Positions 22,001 to 34,893 are shown, counted from the first letter of the stretch. The stretch is DNA of 64,000 nt from Strongyloides papillosus (GCA_005656395.1 SRSI01000006.1:248001-312000); one strand, 5' to 3'. The notes: generated from the letters alone by a model not told the origin. Made by a program: numbers and translations.

Positions 22001-25000
22001 AAAAAGTGAGGGATATAATTATATATTACAGGCAAATTATGATATATAATGATTAATTATTTATATGTCAATGCAAAAAAAAGAATGTAGGATAAAGTAA
22101 TGAAATAAAAATAAAAGTTTTATGTAAGCCATTTATTCATTAGACTATACCTTACCAAATAAAGGTAGCAGAAAATTTGAAACTTACATCATTTTATTAT
22201 TGCAGTAACAGTAAAAAGAAATTTAAGACAAATTTATCTAGTTTAATATTTGAATTTTAATAATGTGACGTTATAACAAAATTAAAATTGTATAGCACTT
22301 TATGGAAATAAAGTTTGTTTCTAAATCAAAATCTAATATTTATTATCCCTTTAAACGTAATCATGGTATTCCTAAAATAGATAAATCTTAATTACTTTAA
22401 TGAAATTTAATACTTTTTAAGATTAATTTTCATTTGGACAATTTTATATAGAAATATTCATTTTGTTACAATGTTGCTTACAATGTAATTAGATAGAATA
22501 AATATTTTAAAGTATCATCTTAAAACAATTAATGTTATCCAACATTTATATTTCTAATAGAAGTAACATGAAAATAACGAACTTTTGTAACAATTTTAAT
22601 TTTCACTGAACCTGCCAAAACATTACTTATTATTAATTTGTTTATATTATTTTAAACAAAAATTATTAAAAAAATAATTGATTTATTATTTTATCTAGAT
22701 GTTATTATAAATTACTATAATAAAATATCTGTAAGTAGTGAAATAATTTTTTAAATATGATCCTCCTACTGAATATAAGTGTTTTTAAAATGTTTCAAAC
22801 TTTCAAATTTTAAAATACTTGAAAAATATATATTTTTTCATTATTAATTAATATTAAAAAAAACAAAATTATTTCTCAAAATTTCATTTAGCATTATTAT
22901 CATTTACAATTTTTTTAAATTATATATTTTTGAATGAACAAAAGATTATAACTGTAATATTTTTGTGGGAAGAATAAGCGAGTTTGATGTTAATTGATTA
23001 ATATTTTCCAAAATAACAAAAAAAAAACTGATAAATAAACCAATAATTATTAAAAAAATTTAGTTTCTTTTCATTTGAAATATCTAAATCAAAGGAAAGT
23101 AGTTTTAATAATAAATATAATATGTATTAGTGGTATAAATTGATACCATTTTTACTAACAAATTAAAAAAAAGCATTTTGAAATATAACAAACCAAATAA
23201 AAGTACGAAATTTACTCAGAGTTTAAAAAAGATTTTACCAAAACTTTAACAATATAAAGAAGAACGATCAAAATTATACTAAATATTTTACTGTTGTTAA
23301 ATAAAATATCATTATTATATTTGATATAGTATTAAAAATCTAAAAGATAAACTACTTTAAAAAAAATTTTTGTATCTAACAAATTTAAGTAATATTATTG
23401 TTAAACAAAAGTTTTGCACATGATATTGATAGACAAGATTAAGAGTGATTTTAGTTTACAATACGTGATTTTAGTGCAAAAAATTATTTAATATTTCTAA
23501 ATACTAATATTATTAATGTGAAATACTTATTGATATAAAATATTTAGATATCTAAAAATATATAACTGATTAATACAAAGTTATTACTTGTATTTATATA
23601 AAATTATTGAATTAAATCATATCAAATATAACTTGTAGGAACAATTTTTAGTAAAGTACAGGGCTTTTAATCTTTGTACAATATCTTCTTAAAAAATAGT
23701 CTTGTTCTTTAAAAGAAATTCATTGAAATTGTATTTTAGTAAAAAAAACTAAAGCCAAAGTTTTTTTCAGATAATATGTTAATATTTTATTAGCATTTTT
23801 TATTTTTAATATTCTAACATTTAAGCAGCTTGAATTATATAATAAATACCAAAAAAGTCAAGAAAGTTTCAAAAGGATTTTAACAGTATATTATCTATAA
23901 AAACACAAAGTACAAGAGAAAAAATTAACTAATATAGTTAAAAAGAAAAGATTTCAAAATTTCGTATTTCACAAATTTTTGTGACTGTAAAATAAATTTT
24001 TTTAAATTTCATAAAAAATGAGTCATTGTTAAATTTTTTTAACTTTAAACAATATTTTTACTAAATATGATATTTTTTCAGTAATATTATTTAATTTGTG
24101 GGTAAAAATTTAATATTGAGGTAATAACAAAAAAAAATGCAACTTGAAACATTCTTTTTAAGTATATTTTTAATAAACAATAATTTTGTTTTGACAAATG
24201 AAATTTAAAACTATAGTGAACACGATTAAATATTTAAGAACAACAATATTATGGTAAATAAAACATATTAAGACATTCAGTGTTTTTTATATTTGGATAA
24301 AAAAAGTTAAGTATTATAGCAATAAGAACAAAAAATTTAATATATCATTGTTAATTTTTTTAATATCTCTATAATAAATATATATTTTAGTAATTAATTA
24401 CTAAAAAATTTTTTATTGATATATGTGTTTGATATAGATTAAAATAAAGTAGGGATTATTTAGAAAATTACATCCTTTTATGTTAGATAATTTAAAGGAA
24501 AATAAATTTTCTAAAATATTAATATTAACAATTGTACTTTACTATTTAAAAAAAATTTTTAAAATATTATTTATTTTGCAATGACATAACACAGAGGCTA
24601 TCATAAAAAGATTATTATTCGTAAGTTTTAATAGCTTACACTAGGTTAACATATATTTTGTACTTCATATTTTGATATTGAAAAATGCATTCAATGTACT
24701 AAAGAGAAATTTTTATAACTATTCAATTTATGTTATTTAACGACGAACATTGTTTTCCTGTTACTTATGCTAATTATAACATTAAAATCATCAGTCATAT
24801 TTTTAACAATAAAAACAATGTGTTGGAATTTAAAAAATTGAGCAATTAGAAGAGTCAATATCAATGTTATTTTGATTGTAAAAAATTTAGTGTTAAAATA
24901 AATAGTGCAATTTTTAAAAATTAGCAATCCATTTATTTAAATGAAAAATTTTTGGAAATGTTTTAGCACATATGTAATAAATTACAAGACAGCAAATAAC

Positions 25001-25768
25001 TTTTAAACAAAAAAAAGAATACAGATTACGACGTTATCTAACTAAGTTTCCTCAAGTATTACATATGGAATATACTAAGAGAAAATTAATCAACAATTTT
25101 TACTATTAGCCATTATATATGCCATTTTTTAATATGAAAATAAGTAATTTTATTGTATACATTTTATCTATTAATTATTTTAATGATACTTTAATAAGCT
25201 TGTGTTAATAGTCATGATAATTTTCCATTATTAGTGATGGTATCATTGATAAATAAAGAATATAAAATGATTAAAAAAAACATCTATTTTACAAGACATA
25301 TTATTTACGTTTTTTTACTAAATATATATAATTTTAAAACATCAAAATAATAATAACAATAAAAGAACAACTAATTGTAATTTTAATATCTTATAAAAAT
25401 GGTAAAAAAAATATCACTAACCATAAATGAAGTTGTATTTATTGAAAATATTAAATATCTTTATTCAAAAATATCATTGACAATTTGACAGGGTAATTTT
25501 AAATATTGCTATGTTAAATGCTACACTTTATAAGACAGAAGTAAAGATAAATTTTAACAGTACTTAGTTTATTGTATTATTTAAATAATAGAAAAAATGA
25601 TTATGGTTAATTTACTTTTATATATTTATCCAACAAATGTTTTGAAAAAGTAGTAGCTTAAATTTTTCAAAATATTAATATAAACTTTTTTGTTAAATAT
25701 AATATTTATTTTATTGCATTAAAAATAATTATTTCCGGACAAATAAGTTTTTAATAAAATATAGAAAT
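19100..25768. other. 6.7-kb AT-rich gene desert
   Basis: No frame with non-random composition, no conserved domain, no tRNA-like fold and no terminal repeats that I can recognise on either strand. The only listed-length frame (24733-24927, minus) is Ile/Asn/Lys/Phe-rich. It lies between the 5' end of the GPCR gene and the 3' end of the secreted gene at 25769, so it could hold distal GPCR promoter sequence. Long A- and T-runs are common. Confidence 0.6.
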
Positions 25769-26536
25769 TTAACCTTTATGATGTGGTTTTTTTAAATTTG
25801 GTTTTCTTTTTTTACATTCTTTAATATTACATCCATTACATCCAATACTCTTTACTGTTATATAAACGCCATCAGTATCAAGAGGCCAATATTGCTTAGT
25901 TTTAAAATTAATTTGATTAACGGAATAAAAAAATCGAACGTTATCAATTGATATTAACGCGTCATTTCGTCCATATCCTGCTAAAATAGCATATATAAAA
26001 CATCGTTTTTTTATACATGCCGGATAAAGCATTACAGAAATAGTTTTTGAATTAGGAGTATAGCAATTATTATGATAATCACAAAGACACAAATTTTGTC
26101 CTGCGGAACATGAAATATCAGCAATTGGCTCGGAATTATTTACAATTTTATTTGTTTTATAAGCAGAAAAACGTACAAGATAACCATCATGACATGACGA
26201 ACAAATAGTTGCATTTTTTAATCCATAAAAGCTTAAGGCATCATGTTCAGTAATTGATGAAGAAAAAAATATAGAAGCTTGATTTTTAAGAGTTTTGCAT
26301 TTCATTGATTTACTTGATTTTATAATATCTTCTTTTTGGAAAAGTTCAAATTTATCTGCATCATTTAGTATACTCTTTATTTCTTTATTTACTTCATTAT
26401 CTACAAAAGTATCATTATTTTTATATATGCTCTTTATATTTTCGATATTTAATTTGTTATTTTTTGTACTGCTTTTTGAATAAGAATAACCAAATAATAA
26501 AATTAATATTATATAAATGTTTATAAAAAGAAACAT
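25769..26536 (-). CDS. Secreted Cys-containing protein of unknown family
   Basis: I chose the ATG at 26536, not the upstream TTG, giving 255 residues. It starts with a strong signal peptide (MFLFINIYIILILLFGYSYS). A Lys/Asn/Asp-rich linker follows to about residue 80. The C-terminal 175 residues form a Cys-rich domain with about 14 cysteines, including CSSCHDGY, CSAGQNLCLCDYHNNCY, CIKKRC and the closing CNGCNIKEC. The tail ends KKPHHKG. Single exon. It looks like a lineage-specific secreted nematode protein; I do not recognise the fold. It heads a block of secreted genes that reaches 37 kb. Confidence 0.75.
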   Translation of the reverse strand: MFLFINIYIILILLFGYSYSKSSTKNNKLNIENIKSIYKNNDTFVDNEVNKEIKSILNDADKFELFQKEDIIKSSKSMKCKTLKNQASIFFSSSITEHDALSFYGLKNATICSSCHDGYLVRFSAYKTNKIVNNSEPIADISCSAGQNLCLCDYHNNCYTPNSKTISVMLYPACIKKRCFIYAILAGYGRNDALISIDNVRFFYSVNQINFKTKQYWPLDTDGVYITVKSIGCNGCNIKECKKRKPNLKKPHHKG

Positions 26537-26883
26537 CAAAAAAATTCTCAAAATATTATGAATAATAAAGTATTTTGATGTAATTTATAATCAACTAATT
26601 TGGGTTATAAAAATTTTCATGTACTTAATTTTACAACATATTGTTCACTTTAATTAGTTAACATAAACAATTTTAATATTATTTCCTTTATTTTAATAAA
26701 CAATATATTATTAATTATATTACGTAAAATTATTCTACATCAATATATTATTTGGAAAATATATTAAATATTTGTTTAATTATTTTTTACAATATCTATT
26801 TATTAATATTATTCTTTAAACAAAGAAATATTTTTAAATAACTAGCACAAAAAAAGAAACCTCTAATTAGATAAATAAATATC
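26537..26883. other. AT-rich spacer, 347 bp
   Basis: Separates two minus-strand secreted genes. No motif that I can support. Confidence 0.6.
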
Positions 26884-27930
26884 TTATTGAATAACCTCAT
26901 TTGAATTATAGTATCCTTCAGAATTTTCTTTATCATATCTTGAATCATTGGTTAATTCATTACTAAGTACAGTAATATTTTTGGTTCTTTTTTCTAGAAC
27001 TTGTTTATTATCAATATTTGTATTATTTTTGTTCAATGAATAGAATTGTGGATTTTTAATTCCAGTTATTTTATTATTATTATTTTTAGTTCTAATATAA
27101 CTATTATCTTCATAACTAAAATCATAGTTTTCATTTGGATAACTTGTTGGTGTATGACTATCCATTTGGTTTTCTTTTTTTTCATTACTGATATCATATC
27201 GTAATTTTAAATTATAACTATCTTTCCTAATATTATTATCAGTATATATCTCTTCTGATAAATAATATTTATCTTCATTAGGATAACTTGTAGTGGGATA
27301 AATATTTTTTAATTCATTACTATTATCATATCTTGTTGTATATGCAATGTCATAAGTTGAAAAGTTATTCTTTATACCAGTAGAAGCAATATGTGTTGAT
27401 AAAGTTTTATTACTTATAAGTGACTCTTTGTTGTTAATTAGTTTTTCTTTAATATCAAAAGATGTAAAAGTATGGTTGTAATTATTGTTTTTTACATCGC
27501 CCCTGTTTAAGTATAAGCTATTGGGAAAATCCAATAATTGTTTATCTTTAGAAATATCAGATGTATTGTCATTGGTTGTGTATTTTGAATGAGTATCATT
27601 CTCGTCTAAATCATCTTCTTCATAACTTGAATCTTTATGTCGATAACTACTTTTTAGACGTTTTTTAATATCCTTATATTGATTATTCTTTTGTCTTGGA
27701 ATTTTATTGTTTTTAACTACTTCTTTTGAGGTGAAATTATTATCTTCATCAATTGCTTCAAGTGATTCTTTATTTGTTTCTCTGCTTCTATCATAAAAAT
27801 TTTTTTTTACATGTTCTCCTTTGTTTTGAGGATTGAAATTAGGTCTTCCACCACATCCTTCTATTGTATTATGTAAAAAAAGTACCAAAAATAATGAAAA
27901 ATAAAATATATGCCGAAATATGATATCCAT
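26884..27930 (-). CDS. Secreted low-complexity Asn/Ser/Tyr-rich protein
   Basis: Single exon, 348 residues. A signal peptide (IIFRHIFYFSLFLVLFLH) is followed by NTIEGCGGRPNF, the only Cys in the mature protein. The rest is disordered, rich in Asn, Lys, Ser, Tyr, Asp and Thr, with many N-x-S/T glycosylation sites. Loose internal repeats are visible: TSYPNEDKYYLSEE and TSYPNENYDFSYED, and several variants of TTRYD/LRYDISNE/SRYDKE. No globular domain. It is probably secreted or cell-surface; function unknown. Confidence 0.7.
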   Translation of the reverse strand: MDIIFRHIFYFSLFLVLFLHNTIEGCGGRPNFNPQNKGEHVKKNFYDRSRETNKESLEAIDEDNNFTSKEVVKNNKIPRQKNNQYKDIKKRLKSSYRHKDSSYEEDDLDENDTHSKYTTNDNTSDISKDKQLLDFPNSLYLNRGDVKNNNYNHTFTSFDIKEKLINNKESLISNKTLSTHIASTGIKNNFSTYDIAYTTRYDNSNELKNIYPTTSYPNEDKYYLSEEIYTDNNIRKDSYNLKLRYDISNEKKENQMDSHTPTSYPNENYDFSYEDNSYIRTKNNNNKITGIKNPQFYSLNKNNTNIDNKQVLEKRTKNITVLSNELTNDSRYDKENSEGYYNSNEVIQ

Positions 27931-28752
27931 AATTAAAACAAAATTACTAATTATACATTACATTTTAAATACATATATTTTTAAAAAATAGGTTAAGTCA
28001 ACGATAAAAAATAGAGTAAAGTTTAATTATTTATTAAAATTAATGCTTACTTAAAAAATAAATTTCATTCAAATACACAAAAAATAGTATTTATAAAACC
28101 GTTTGAACTATTGATAAAATATAAATCAACATTTTTAATTAAGACCGACATATTTAAAAATTGATAGAATTTTATGCATTATGTATTAATTAATACATTT
28201 GCTACCTGATTTATTCATGGTACAATAAAGTTTTGAATAAAAATATTCTTTCAATTATTATTTTTGGAAATGTGAATTAAGTGATAAAGTGGCATATTAA
28301 ATTTTTTAAAATCCAATTATTTTAATAGGATAATAATCAAATTTAAAATACGTATACAATGTTTTTTTTTACAAAATTGTAAACAACTTAGATATTCTAA
28401 CATTAAAAAATTTTATTTACATGGTATAAAAAATGTTTTTACTAAGAATTTAAGAAATAAATATAGAGAAATAATTCTTTTTTTTTAAAAATGAGATTCA
28501 GCAGTTATGATAACAGCGTCGTTTAAAAAATTATAATTTGACTTTGTACATTTGAAATTTAATTGATATTTGTTCTAGTACTAGAAAATCTATCTGCGTA
28601 TGGACCTAGAAATTTGAAAATCTTTAAAGTTATATTAAATATAATTAAATTAAAAAGAACATAAAAATGACCAAAAGAAAGCATTTTTAATTCTTACCCA
28701 TAAACATTAGCTCATATCTATGGTAAATCATTTTAACTTTAACATGCCATTA
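27931..28752. other. AT-rich spacer, 0.82 kb
   Basis: No gene that I can support. It lies between the 3' end of the CX-module gene and the 5' side of the low-complexity secreted gene. Confidence 0.6.
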
Positions 28753-29975
28753 TTAAAAATTATTACCAGTTGTATAATTGTTAGGATTGTTTCTCCTATT
28801 ATCAAAGCACATTCTCTTTACAATAGCAGCACCACAGCACAATAAGATTAAAAATGTTATGAATCCTCTAAAATTAAAAAAAAATTAGTTCTAGCTAAAT
28901 AATTATTTATTAATAATGCGTTTTAGACTAATTTTTTTTAAATTTCTCATGAATTATCATTATTTGAAGTGCTATAAAAACATTTAACACTATAATTTTA
29001 AGTAAATATTTTGTTAAACACGTTAATATTTTTTTAAATAACAAAAGATAAATTCAATAGAAAATCATTATAATTTTGGCAAGTTAATATGGTATTTTAA
29101 TATACATCACATATTATAAAATAAAATTCTGATAAGCAAAAAAGTGCTTATAATTATAACATATTCTCCATACCCTATACCAAATCCTCTCATTCCATGA
29201 TTATAATATCCGTTATAACCCCCATAACCACCAGAACCTGGGCAACATTCATATCCGCAGCAATGTTCATTATACCCACAGTCCCACACAATTTCTTTTG
29301 GACGTGACATTCCATCGGCTGAATAGATATTTCCAAAATTTTCATCATTTTGCGGAATAGGCATTCGGCACATGTTGTGCCCTGTTCGTGGCCGATAATA
29401 CTGTGAACCCCAATAATAAGGCCTATTATTCCACCTGAAAACTTATTTTTAAAATAAAAATTTCAGTTAAATCTTACATCATCGGTCCAGCTATATTTCT
29501 AATAATTGCTTTTCCTGCTTGATATGTTAAATATCCAGCAGCTGCACCAACGATGGCATTTTTAAAAGCACTTGATCTTGACCTAGAACCGAGACCTGAT
29601 TTTGAAAAAGAACTGGAATATCCTTTGTTTCTATTTCCACCGAAAATTCCAGCATTACCTCTATTTCCTGAAGATGCCCAAATACCACTACCACTTCCTT
29701 GTTTTCTATTACCCCAACCACTATTTGTATTAATTCTTGTCGGTGGCTTGTTATTTCTATTAATGGCACCAAATATTCCACCACCAGTACCACTATTACT
29801 TTTCCTTCCAGATGACGATCCTCTAAATATATTTTTGAATGAGTAATTTTAAATATAAATACCTTCCGAGTGAAAAACCTCCACCACCTCTTTTTGAAGA
29901 AATTGGCTCAAGTATCACATGTAGAATTAGCAATAATAATAATATGTAGCTTTTTGTTTTTCTCATTCTAAACAT
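28753..29975 (-). CDS. Gly-rich CX-module membrane protein, four exons
   Basis: Exons are 29975-29863, 29822-29478, 29434-29174 and 28867-28753, with introns of 40, 43 and 306 nt; phases agree throughout and the product is 277 residues. It begins with a signal peptide (YILLLLLILHVILEPIS). A Gly/Ser/Asn/Arg-rich region follows, then a hydrophobic prion-like segment (NAIVGAAAGYLTYQAGKA) and a CX-type Cys module: PYYWGSQYYRP, MCRMPIP, then RPKEIVWDCGYNEHCCGYECC. A transmembrane helix (FITFLILLCCGAAIV) and a short basic tail close it. If the last donor (GG|GTATGG) is not used, exon 3 runs to a stop at 29107 with another hydrophobic end (261 residues). I prefer the spliced form because the final exon is clearly coding-like. 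CX proteins are nematode-specific and of unknown function. Confidence 0.75.
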
Positions 29976-31892
29976 TATTTAATTATCAATATTAAAAACT
30001 GTATAACTATTTTTTAAATGACTAAAAAACATAAAAATTATAAAATGATATTTAGTCTTTAATAATAAACTACAAACTTTTTATCATAAAAAATTATAAA
30101 CAAATATACTTTTTATAAACTGAATTAAATGACAATTAATAAAAAAATCTATGTATATGTATTTTCCTACATACTTATAAATGTTATTTCCTGCTATCTG
30201 TTCTCAAGATGAGGAAATAAGTGAGTGATAAAAACAATAAAAAAAATTTATGTTCTGTTATATGCTATTTTAAAATATTTAGAATATTTATATAGAATAG
30301 AAAGATGTTCGATAAAAATGATATCTTAATGAATGCTTTGTTTTATGTGTATAGAGAAAATAGATGTTAAAAAGTGAATATATTATTAACAAAAACATTA
30401 TATCTTATGAAAGTATTCTCATTATAACAAAAATATAAATCAGATTATTTAAAATATAAACAAATAATTAATATTTTAATCTCTTTAACAAAAAGAATAC
30501 ACATACAACAACATTAAACAGCAACTTATGTTTCATATATGAAAGGCATGTATAGTTTATCTCCACGGGTCGATAATTTTCTAATATATTTTATCCATTA
30601 TAAAGTAATAACATATAAACGAATAAAATATATGAGTATTATTTTTGATTTTAAAAAATTATATTATTTTACATTTTTCTTAACACTTAATCGCTGTCCA
30701 AGTACCAGATTTATTTGATTAATAAATGATAAGTTTTTAAATGTGAATTCACAAAATAAAAGAGACATCCCAACTCAAATGATTGTTAAAAAATTTATAT
30801 TTAAGTGTAAAGAAGTAAATAAAGCAACAAAAATGTTTAGTACGTGAAATGTTAAATATAATTATCAATTAACCTCGAAATTTATCACCAATATTTATTA
30901 TACATATTTTTGATAAATTGAATATTTAATTATCGAGTATTTTTAATTTAATGAAATTATGTACTAGTTAAAAAAGATATTTTTAAAAAAACAGTTGAAT
31001 AGAAAGCAGAAATTATATAAAAACAACTTTTTTACATTTAACAATGTGTTATACGTAATTTACATTACAAATAATGCTATATAAAAAATTGATTTGAATT
31101 TATATTGCAATGCATAGTTTACTAACTAATAAATGGATACAATATAAATATATTAAAATGGTTATATTTAAAATAGACTTTTAGAATCCATTGGGAGATC
31201 AAATAAATTAAAAATGTCTTTTTAAAAATAATATTTTTTCTTTGTAATGTTTTTACAAACGTTTAAAAAATTTAATTAAAAGTATTAATAGATAAAATAA
31301 TATCACATATAAAAGTATCAAATTTTCACTAAAAGAATGGAAAATTTCAAGCAAAATAATAGTAAAATTCCCATACAAACATGTGCCGTTATCAAGAAAT
31401 ATTTAATCTTAAGTTTAAAATATATTTTTAGAATTATATTTAATTTTGTAACTATATTTTACAATGGAAAATAATAAATTAATAAAGCAAAGATCACCCA
31501 CAAGAAATAACATTAATTTTTGAAATAATTTAATTAACAGTAATAAAATATTTAATTGAGTAAAGAAGATTACTACAAAGTTTATAGAAAGTAAATAAAT
31601 TTTGCCTTGTAAAATGTTAAATAAATTTTTTTAAAAGTTAAAATCATTTTTAAAAGAAATATAAATAGTATTATCTGAAATTAATATCTTAATAATTAAC
31701 TAAATTACTTAGATATTTTATTTCTATATTTTAAGATATGCTTTTTCCATTGATTATACATATATTCTAGATATCTAACTTTAAACCTTTGTTATCTGCT
31801 TAAGAATATAATGGTTGTAATGAAAATAATTATAACACTAATAATTTAGTCAATAGTTTATTTTATTTTTATAATTGTTTGCTCATTTTTAA
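29976..31892. other. AT-rich spacer, 1.9 kb
   Basis: Between divergent genes (CX protein on minus, MIF4G gene on plus). No ORF or repeat that I can support. It must contain both promoters. Confidence 0.6.
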
Positions 31893-32762
31893 ATGAATAT
31901 CAAAGAGGAAGAAAATAGAATTAAAGAATTATTGGATTCTCTTCAACTTTTGGCATCTGAAGGAGAAATACCCGTTCAAGCATTCAGTATGCTAATGAAA
32001 AATTCTAATAGTTATATAATTTGTGAACAATTGCATCATAAATGGCTAAGTGACGCTTTGTTTGGTGAAATTGCTGCTAAAATAATTAAGCATTTGCATA
32101 ATGTAAGATTTAAACAATAATTCTTTTACATTAAATTTTAGATGGACAAAAGAGACGTTGCTTTATCATCAGGCTGCCTAGCACTAGTGATTAATGATTA
32201 CAAAAATTGGGGTGCATTGAGAAAAAAGTCGAAATTTATGTTTAGAAATTCTGTTCGTGCTTTAATTGAACTATACCCTGTTTATGTTAAGATTGATTAT
32301 TGCATTTCACAATCAATGATATTACCAATGTTTCATTCATTACATTTATTAATTGATTTAGACCCATCAGAGGATGATATTATGTGTTTAACAGAATTAA
32401 TGATTAAATTTGGAGATTTATTTTCTGAAATAAATAGTGTTGAGTGTGATAAATTAGTTATTAAATTGAGAAAAATGTTGTGTCGAGATGATTTATGTTT
32501 TACAAAAAAATGTAAATCTATGATCCTAAAAGTAATGGACTTATGGACATATTCATGGGATAAAAGGATTATACCAGATTGTCTAATGGAATTGTATAAC
32601 GAAAGCGTAGAAAATAATAACATTATAAAAGATGAAACAAAAAAAGACGACGAGAAAATTGAAGAAGTAAAAGTAGTTATTTCTGAAGAAAAAGAAAGTA
32701 TCTTGGAAGACAAAATAGTTGCACTTTTATTGAACAATGATAATCAAGAAACAGAACTTTAA
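31893..32762 (+). CDS. MIF4G-domain protein (SLIP1/PAIP1-like), two exons
   Basis: Exon 1 (31893-32102) and exon 2 (32142-32762) join in phase 0 across a 39-nt intron, giving 276 residues. The body is an all-helical MIF4G-type repeat, as in MIF4GD/SLIP1 and the middle domain of PAIP1. Matching features are a helix ending FGEIAAKIIKHL, the segment MFRNSVRALIELYPVYVKI, MILPMFHSLHLLIDL, ELMIKFGDLFSEIN with a following DKLVIKLRKML, and the final KSMILKVMDLW. A Lys/Glu-rich acidic tail of about 45 residues ends QETEL. SLIP1-type proteins bridge mRNA 3'-end factors and eIF4G; that role is inferred from the fold. The gene converges on the next one with 22 bp between stops. Confidence 0.75.
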
Positions 32763-32784
32763 ATTATATTATTATCATTTTAAA

Positions 32785-33687
32785 TTAAACATTTTTTAAT
32801 TTTACCTCTGTACTTTTAAGACCTTCAGATTTGGTAAAATCAGTAATCAACTCACAATCAAAAAGAAATTTCGTACATCTTTTTTCATCATAATCTGGTC
32901 CAAATGGGTTGCATAGAACTTTTGCAAAATGTAAAAAAATAGTGCAATGTTGATGAACAACAATGGCCTTAGTTATAAGTTGTGATAACTCTTGCGATTC
33001 TTCTTCTCGCTTCTTACTATCACAAAATAATTCATACCTTTGACACCAATTAGCAGTATGTAAACCTCCTCTTCTTATTAAACATTTATATGGATCACAA
33101 AAACATCCATATGCAAGTCGTGAAACTTCGTCGTCTCTTGTTCCATTACCATTAGCATAATCACAATAAACTTTTGTATCTAAAGAGCAACTATCTCTGT
33201 CGTCTATTTTACAAAATTTAGAATAATGTTCATATTCTTTATCACAAAATCCATCATTAGGAAAATTTACTTTAGAACATAAGTGTTTAAATCCAAAACA
33301 AAATGAAGCTAAATGGAGTGGATAGTTATTATGAGCACATCCAATTATATAAGCATCCAAATTCCCATAACAAAACCTATCTTTCAATGATACGCTGTTG
33401 GGTACACAAAAAACATTATATTTTGGCGGAAAATTGTTATCAGATATAATCAATGGATTTTTTTCTTCAATTTTTTCTTCTTCCTCAAGCTTTTCTGATT
33501 CTTCAACAACTTCTGGAACAGTTTTATCGTTGTTTTTTATCTTTTTTCCACCATTTAATCCACCTTTTAATAAATCTGAGAATGTATTTACCTGTAAAAG
33601 TTTTTCTTCACAAACAACAGAATTATGATAAATAATATTTAATAAAATTAGCAAATGAAAAAAAATAAAAAGAAATCTATAATTCAT
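32785..33687 (-). CDS. Secreted Cys-rich protein of unknown family
   Basis: Single exon, 300 residues. A signal peptide (MNYRFLFIFFHLLILLNII) is followed by an acidic linker (PEVVEESEKLEEEEKIEE). The C-terminal 210 residues carry about 19 cysteines in a nearly regular spacing: FCVPNSV, RFCYGNLD, GCAHNNY, FCFGFKHLC, FCDKEY, FCKIDDRDSC, VYCDYANGNG, GCFCDPYKC, WCQRYELFC, QHCTIFLHF, VLCNPFG, RCTKFLFDC. It looks like two related halves (FC-x-GF-x-H-x-C and WC-x-RYELFC). Probably nematode-specific; no known domain recognised. Confidence 0.75.
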   Translation of the reverse strand: MNYRFLFIFFHLLILLNIIYHNSVVCEEKLLQVNTFSDLLKGGLNGGKKIKNNDKTVPEVVEESEKLEEEEKIEEKNPLIISDNNFPPKYNVFCVPNSVSLKDRFCYGNLDAYIIGCAHNNYPLHLASFCFGFKHLCSKVNFPNDGFCDKEYEHYSKFCKIDDRDSCSLDTKVYCDYANGNGTRDDEVSRLAYGCFCDPYKCLIRRGGLHTANWCQRYELFCDSKKREEESQELSQLITKAIVVHQHCTIFLHFAKVLCNPFGPDYDEKRCTKFLFDCELITDFTKSEGLKSTEVKLKNV

Positions 33688-34294
33688 TTGTTTAAATAAG
33701 GCAAAATTTAGTTGATTATAAAATTAAAATTTTTGTAAAATCGATTATAATATTAGACATTTAATTTTTATTAAAGAATAAATTACTTGTATTTTATATA
33801 TTTTTATGCAATAACTAACTTTACTTTGTTTAATAATGTTTTATTAAACCTGTTTAATATTTTTATACTATATTATTTGTGTATAGGATATACATGTATA
33901 TCTTAATTTAACACACAAAATGTATTTTTAAATATATTGATAAACTGCTAATTACAGATAAAATAATAATCACTATTTCCATAGAAAATCACATCAATCA
34001 CATCATCTCAAAGTCATGATCATATTGTTTATAACTATGCATTAAAATAAATGTTTTTAAAATTGAATTTAATTATATTATCTGGTATAGACAACTACCT
34101 CCAGAAAATCGCTGAACGGACGTTCAAATAAAGAAAATAGTAAATGTGTTATGTGTAAAGGTAAAATAAAATTTAAAAATTTTAGTGAATTTTGAAATTT
34201 TAAGAAGACAGGTTTCTAATACAGGAGATAAAAATAAGTATATAAATGACGATGTTAAATATATAAATATAGAACGCTGTTAGCTTTAAATATA
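33688..34294. other. Intergenic region between divergent secreted genes, 607 bp
   Basis: No ORF. A single TGATAA lies near 33939. TATA-like stretches (TATATAAAT) occur at about 34238-34268, shortly before the start of the next gene. Confidence 0.55.
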
Positions 34295-34765
34295 ATGAAA
34301 TTTATTTGTGCTGTAGGATTAGTTATTAACATATTAATATATGGAAACAATTGTGAGGAGCAATTTACAGATGGTATGTTATATTTATATTGCTAAAAAT
34401 AATAAATTATAGATGGTGCTGCAATAATAAGAATCCCAAATTCTCGTTCCCAAGGTTTCCTCTATAATCCTGTACTTCCAGATGACAAAAAAGTAAAATA
34501 TTTCCCACCACCAGAAATTCCAACAGTTCCAACAGAACTTTGGGATATTATTAGCAAACCAAAAAAGCATGAATTGCCTAAGCTTATTATTAGGACGGAT
34601 GTTACAGAAGAAGAATTCAACAGATTTGCTAATGAGCCATTTAGCGCGTCTAAAAGTGTTAAAACCTCTGGTCAAGAAGGTGTAAAAGAGTTAAAAACTC
34701 AAAATTCTCCTGTTAATTTTTCTATCCATAAATTAGGACCACAAATTAAAATTAGACGTTTATAA
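34295..34765 (+). CDS. Small secreted protein, two exons
   Basis: Exon 1 (34295-34373) and exon 2 (34413-34765) join in phase 1 across a 39-nt intron (GTATGT donor, TTATAG acceptor), giving 143 residues. The signal peptide is [17 protein letters not shown] and is followed by NNCEEQ. The mature part is Pro/Lys-rich and probably extended: [19 protein letters not shown], then [19 protein letters not shown] and a C terminus ending GPQIKIRRL. Only one Cys remains after the signal. I do not recognise the family. Confidence 0.75.
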
Positions 34766-34893
34766 AATTTATAATTTAACTCTTAATCTACAATTTTTAT
34801 TTGATATTTATAATAAAATTATAATTTGATTATTGTAATTAAGAAATAATTCCTTCACATCTATCATCAATTCAAGCCAATCCTAACTTCTAT

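Noticed and set aside
29527..29846. Overlapping frames on both strands (88 and 97 codons)
   Set aside because: They are shadows of exon 2 of the CX-module gene, whose frame alone has correct splice phases.
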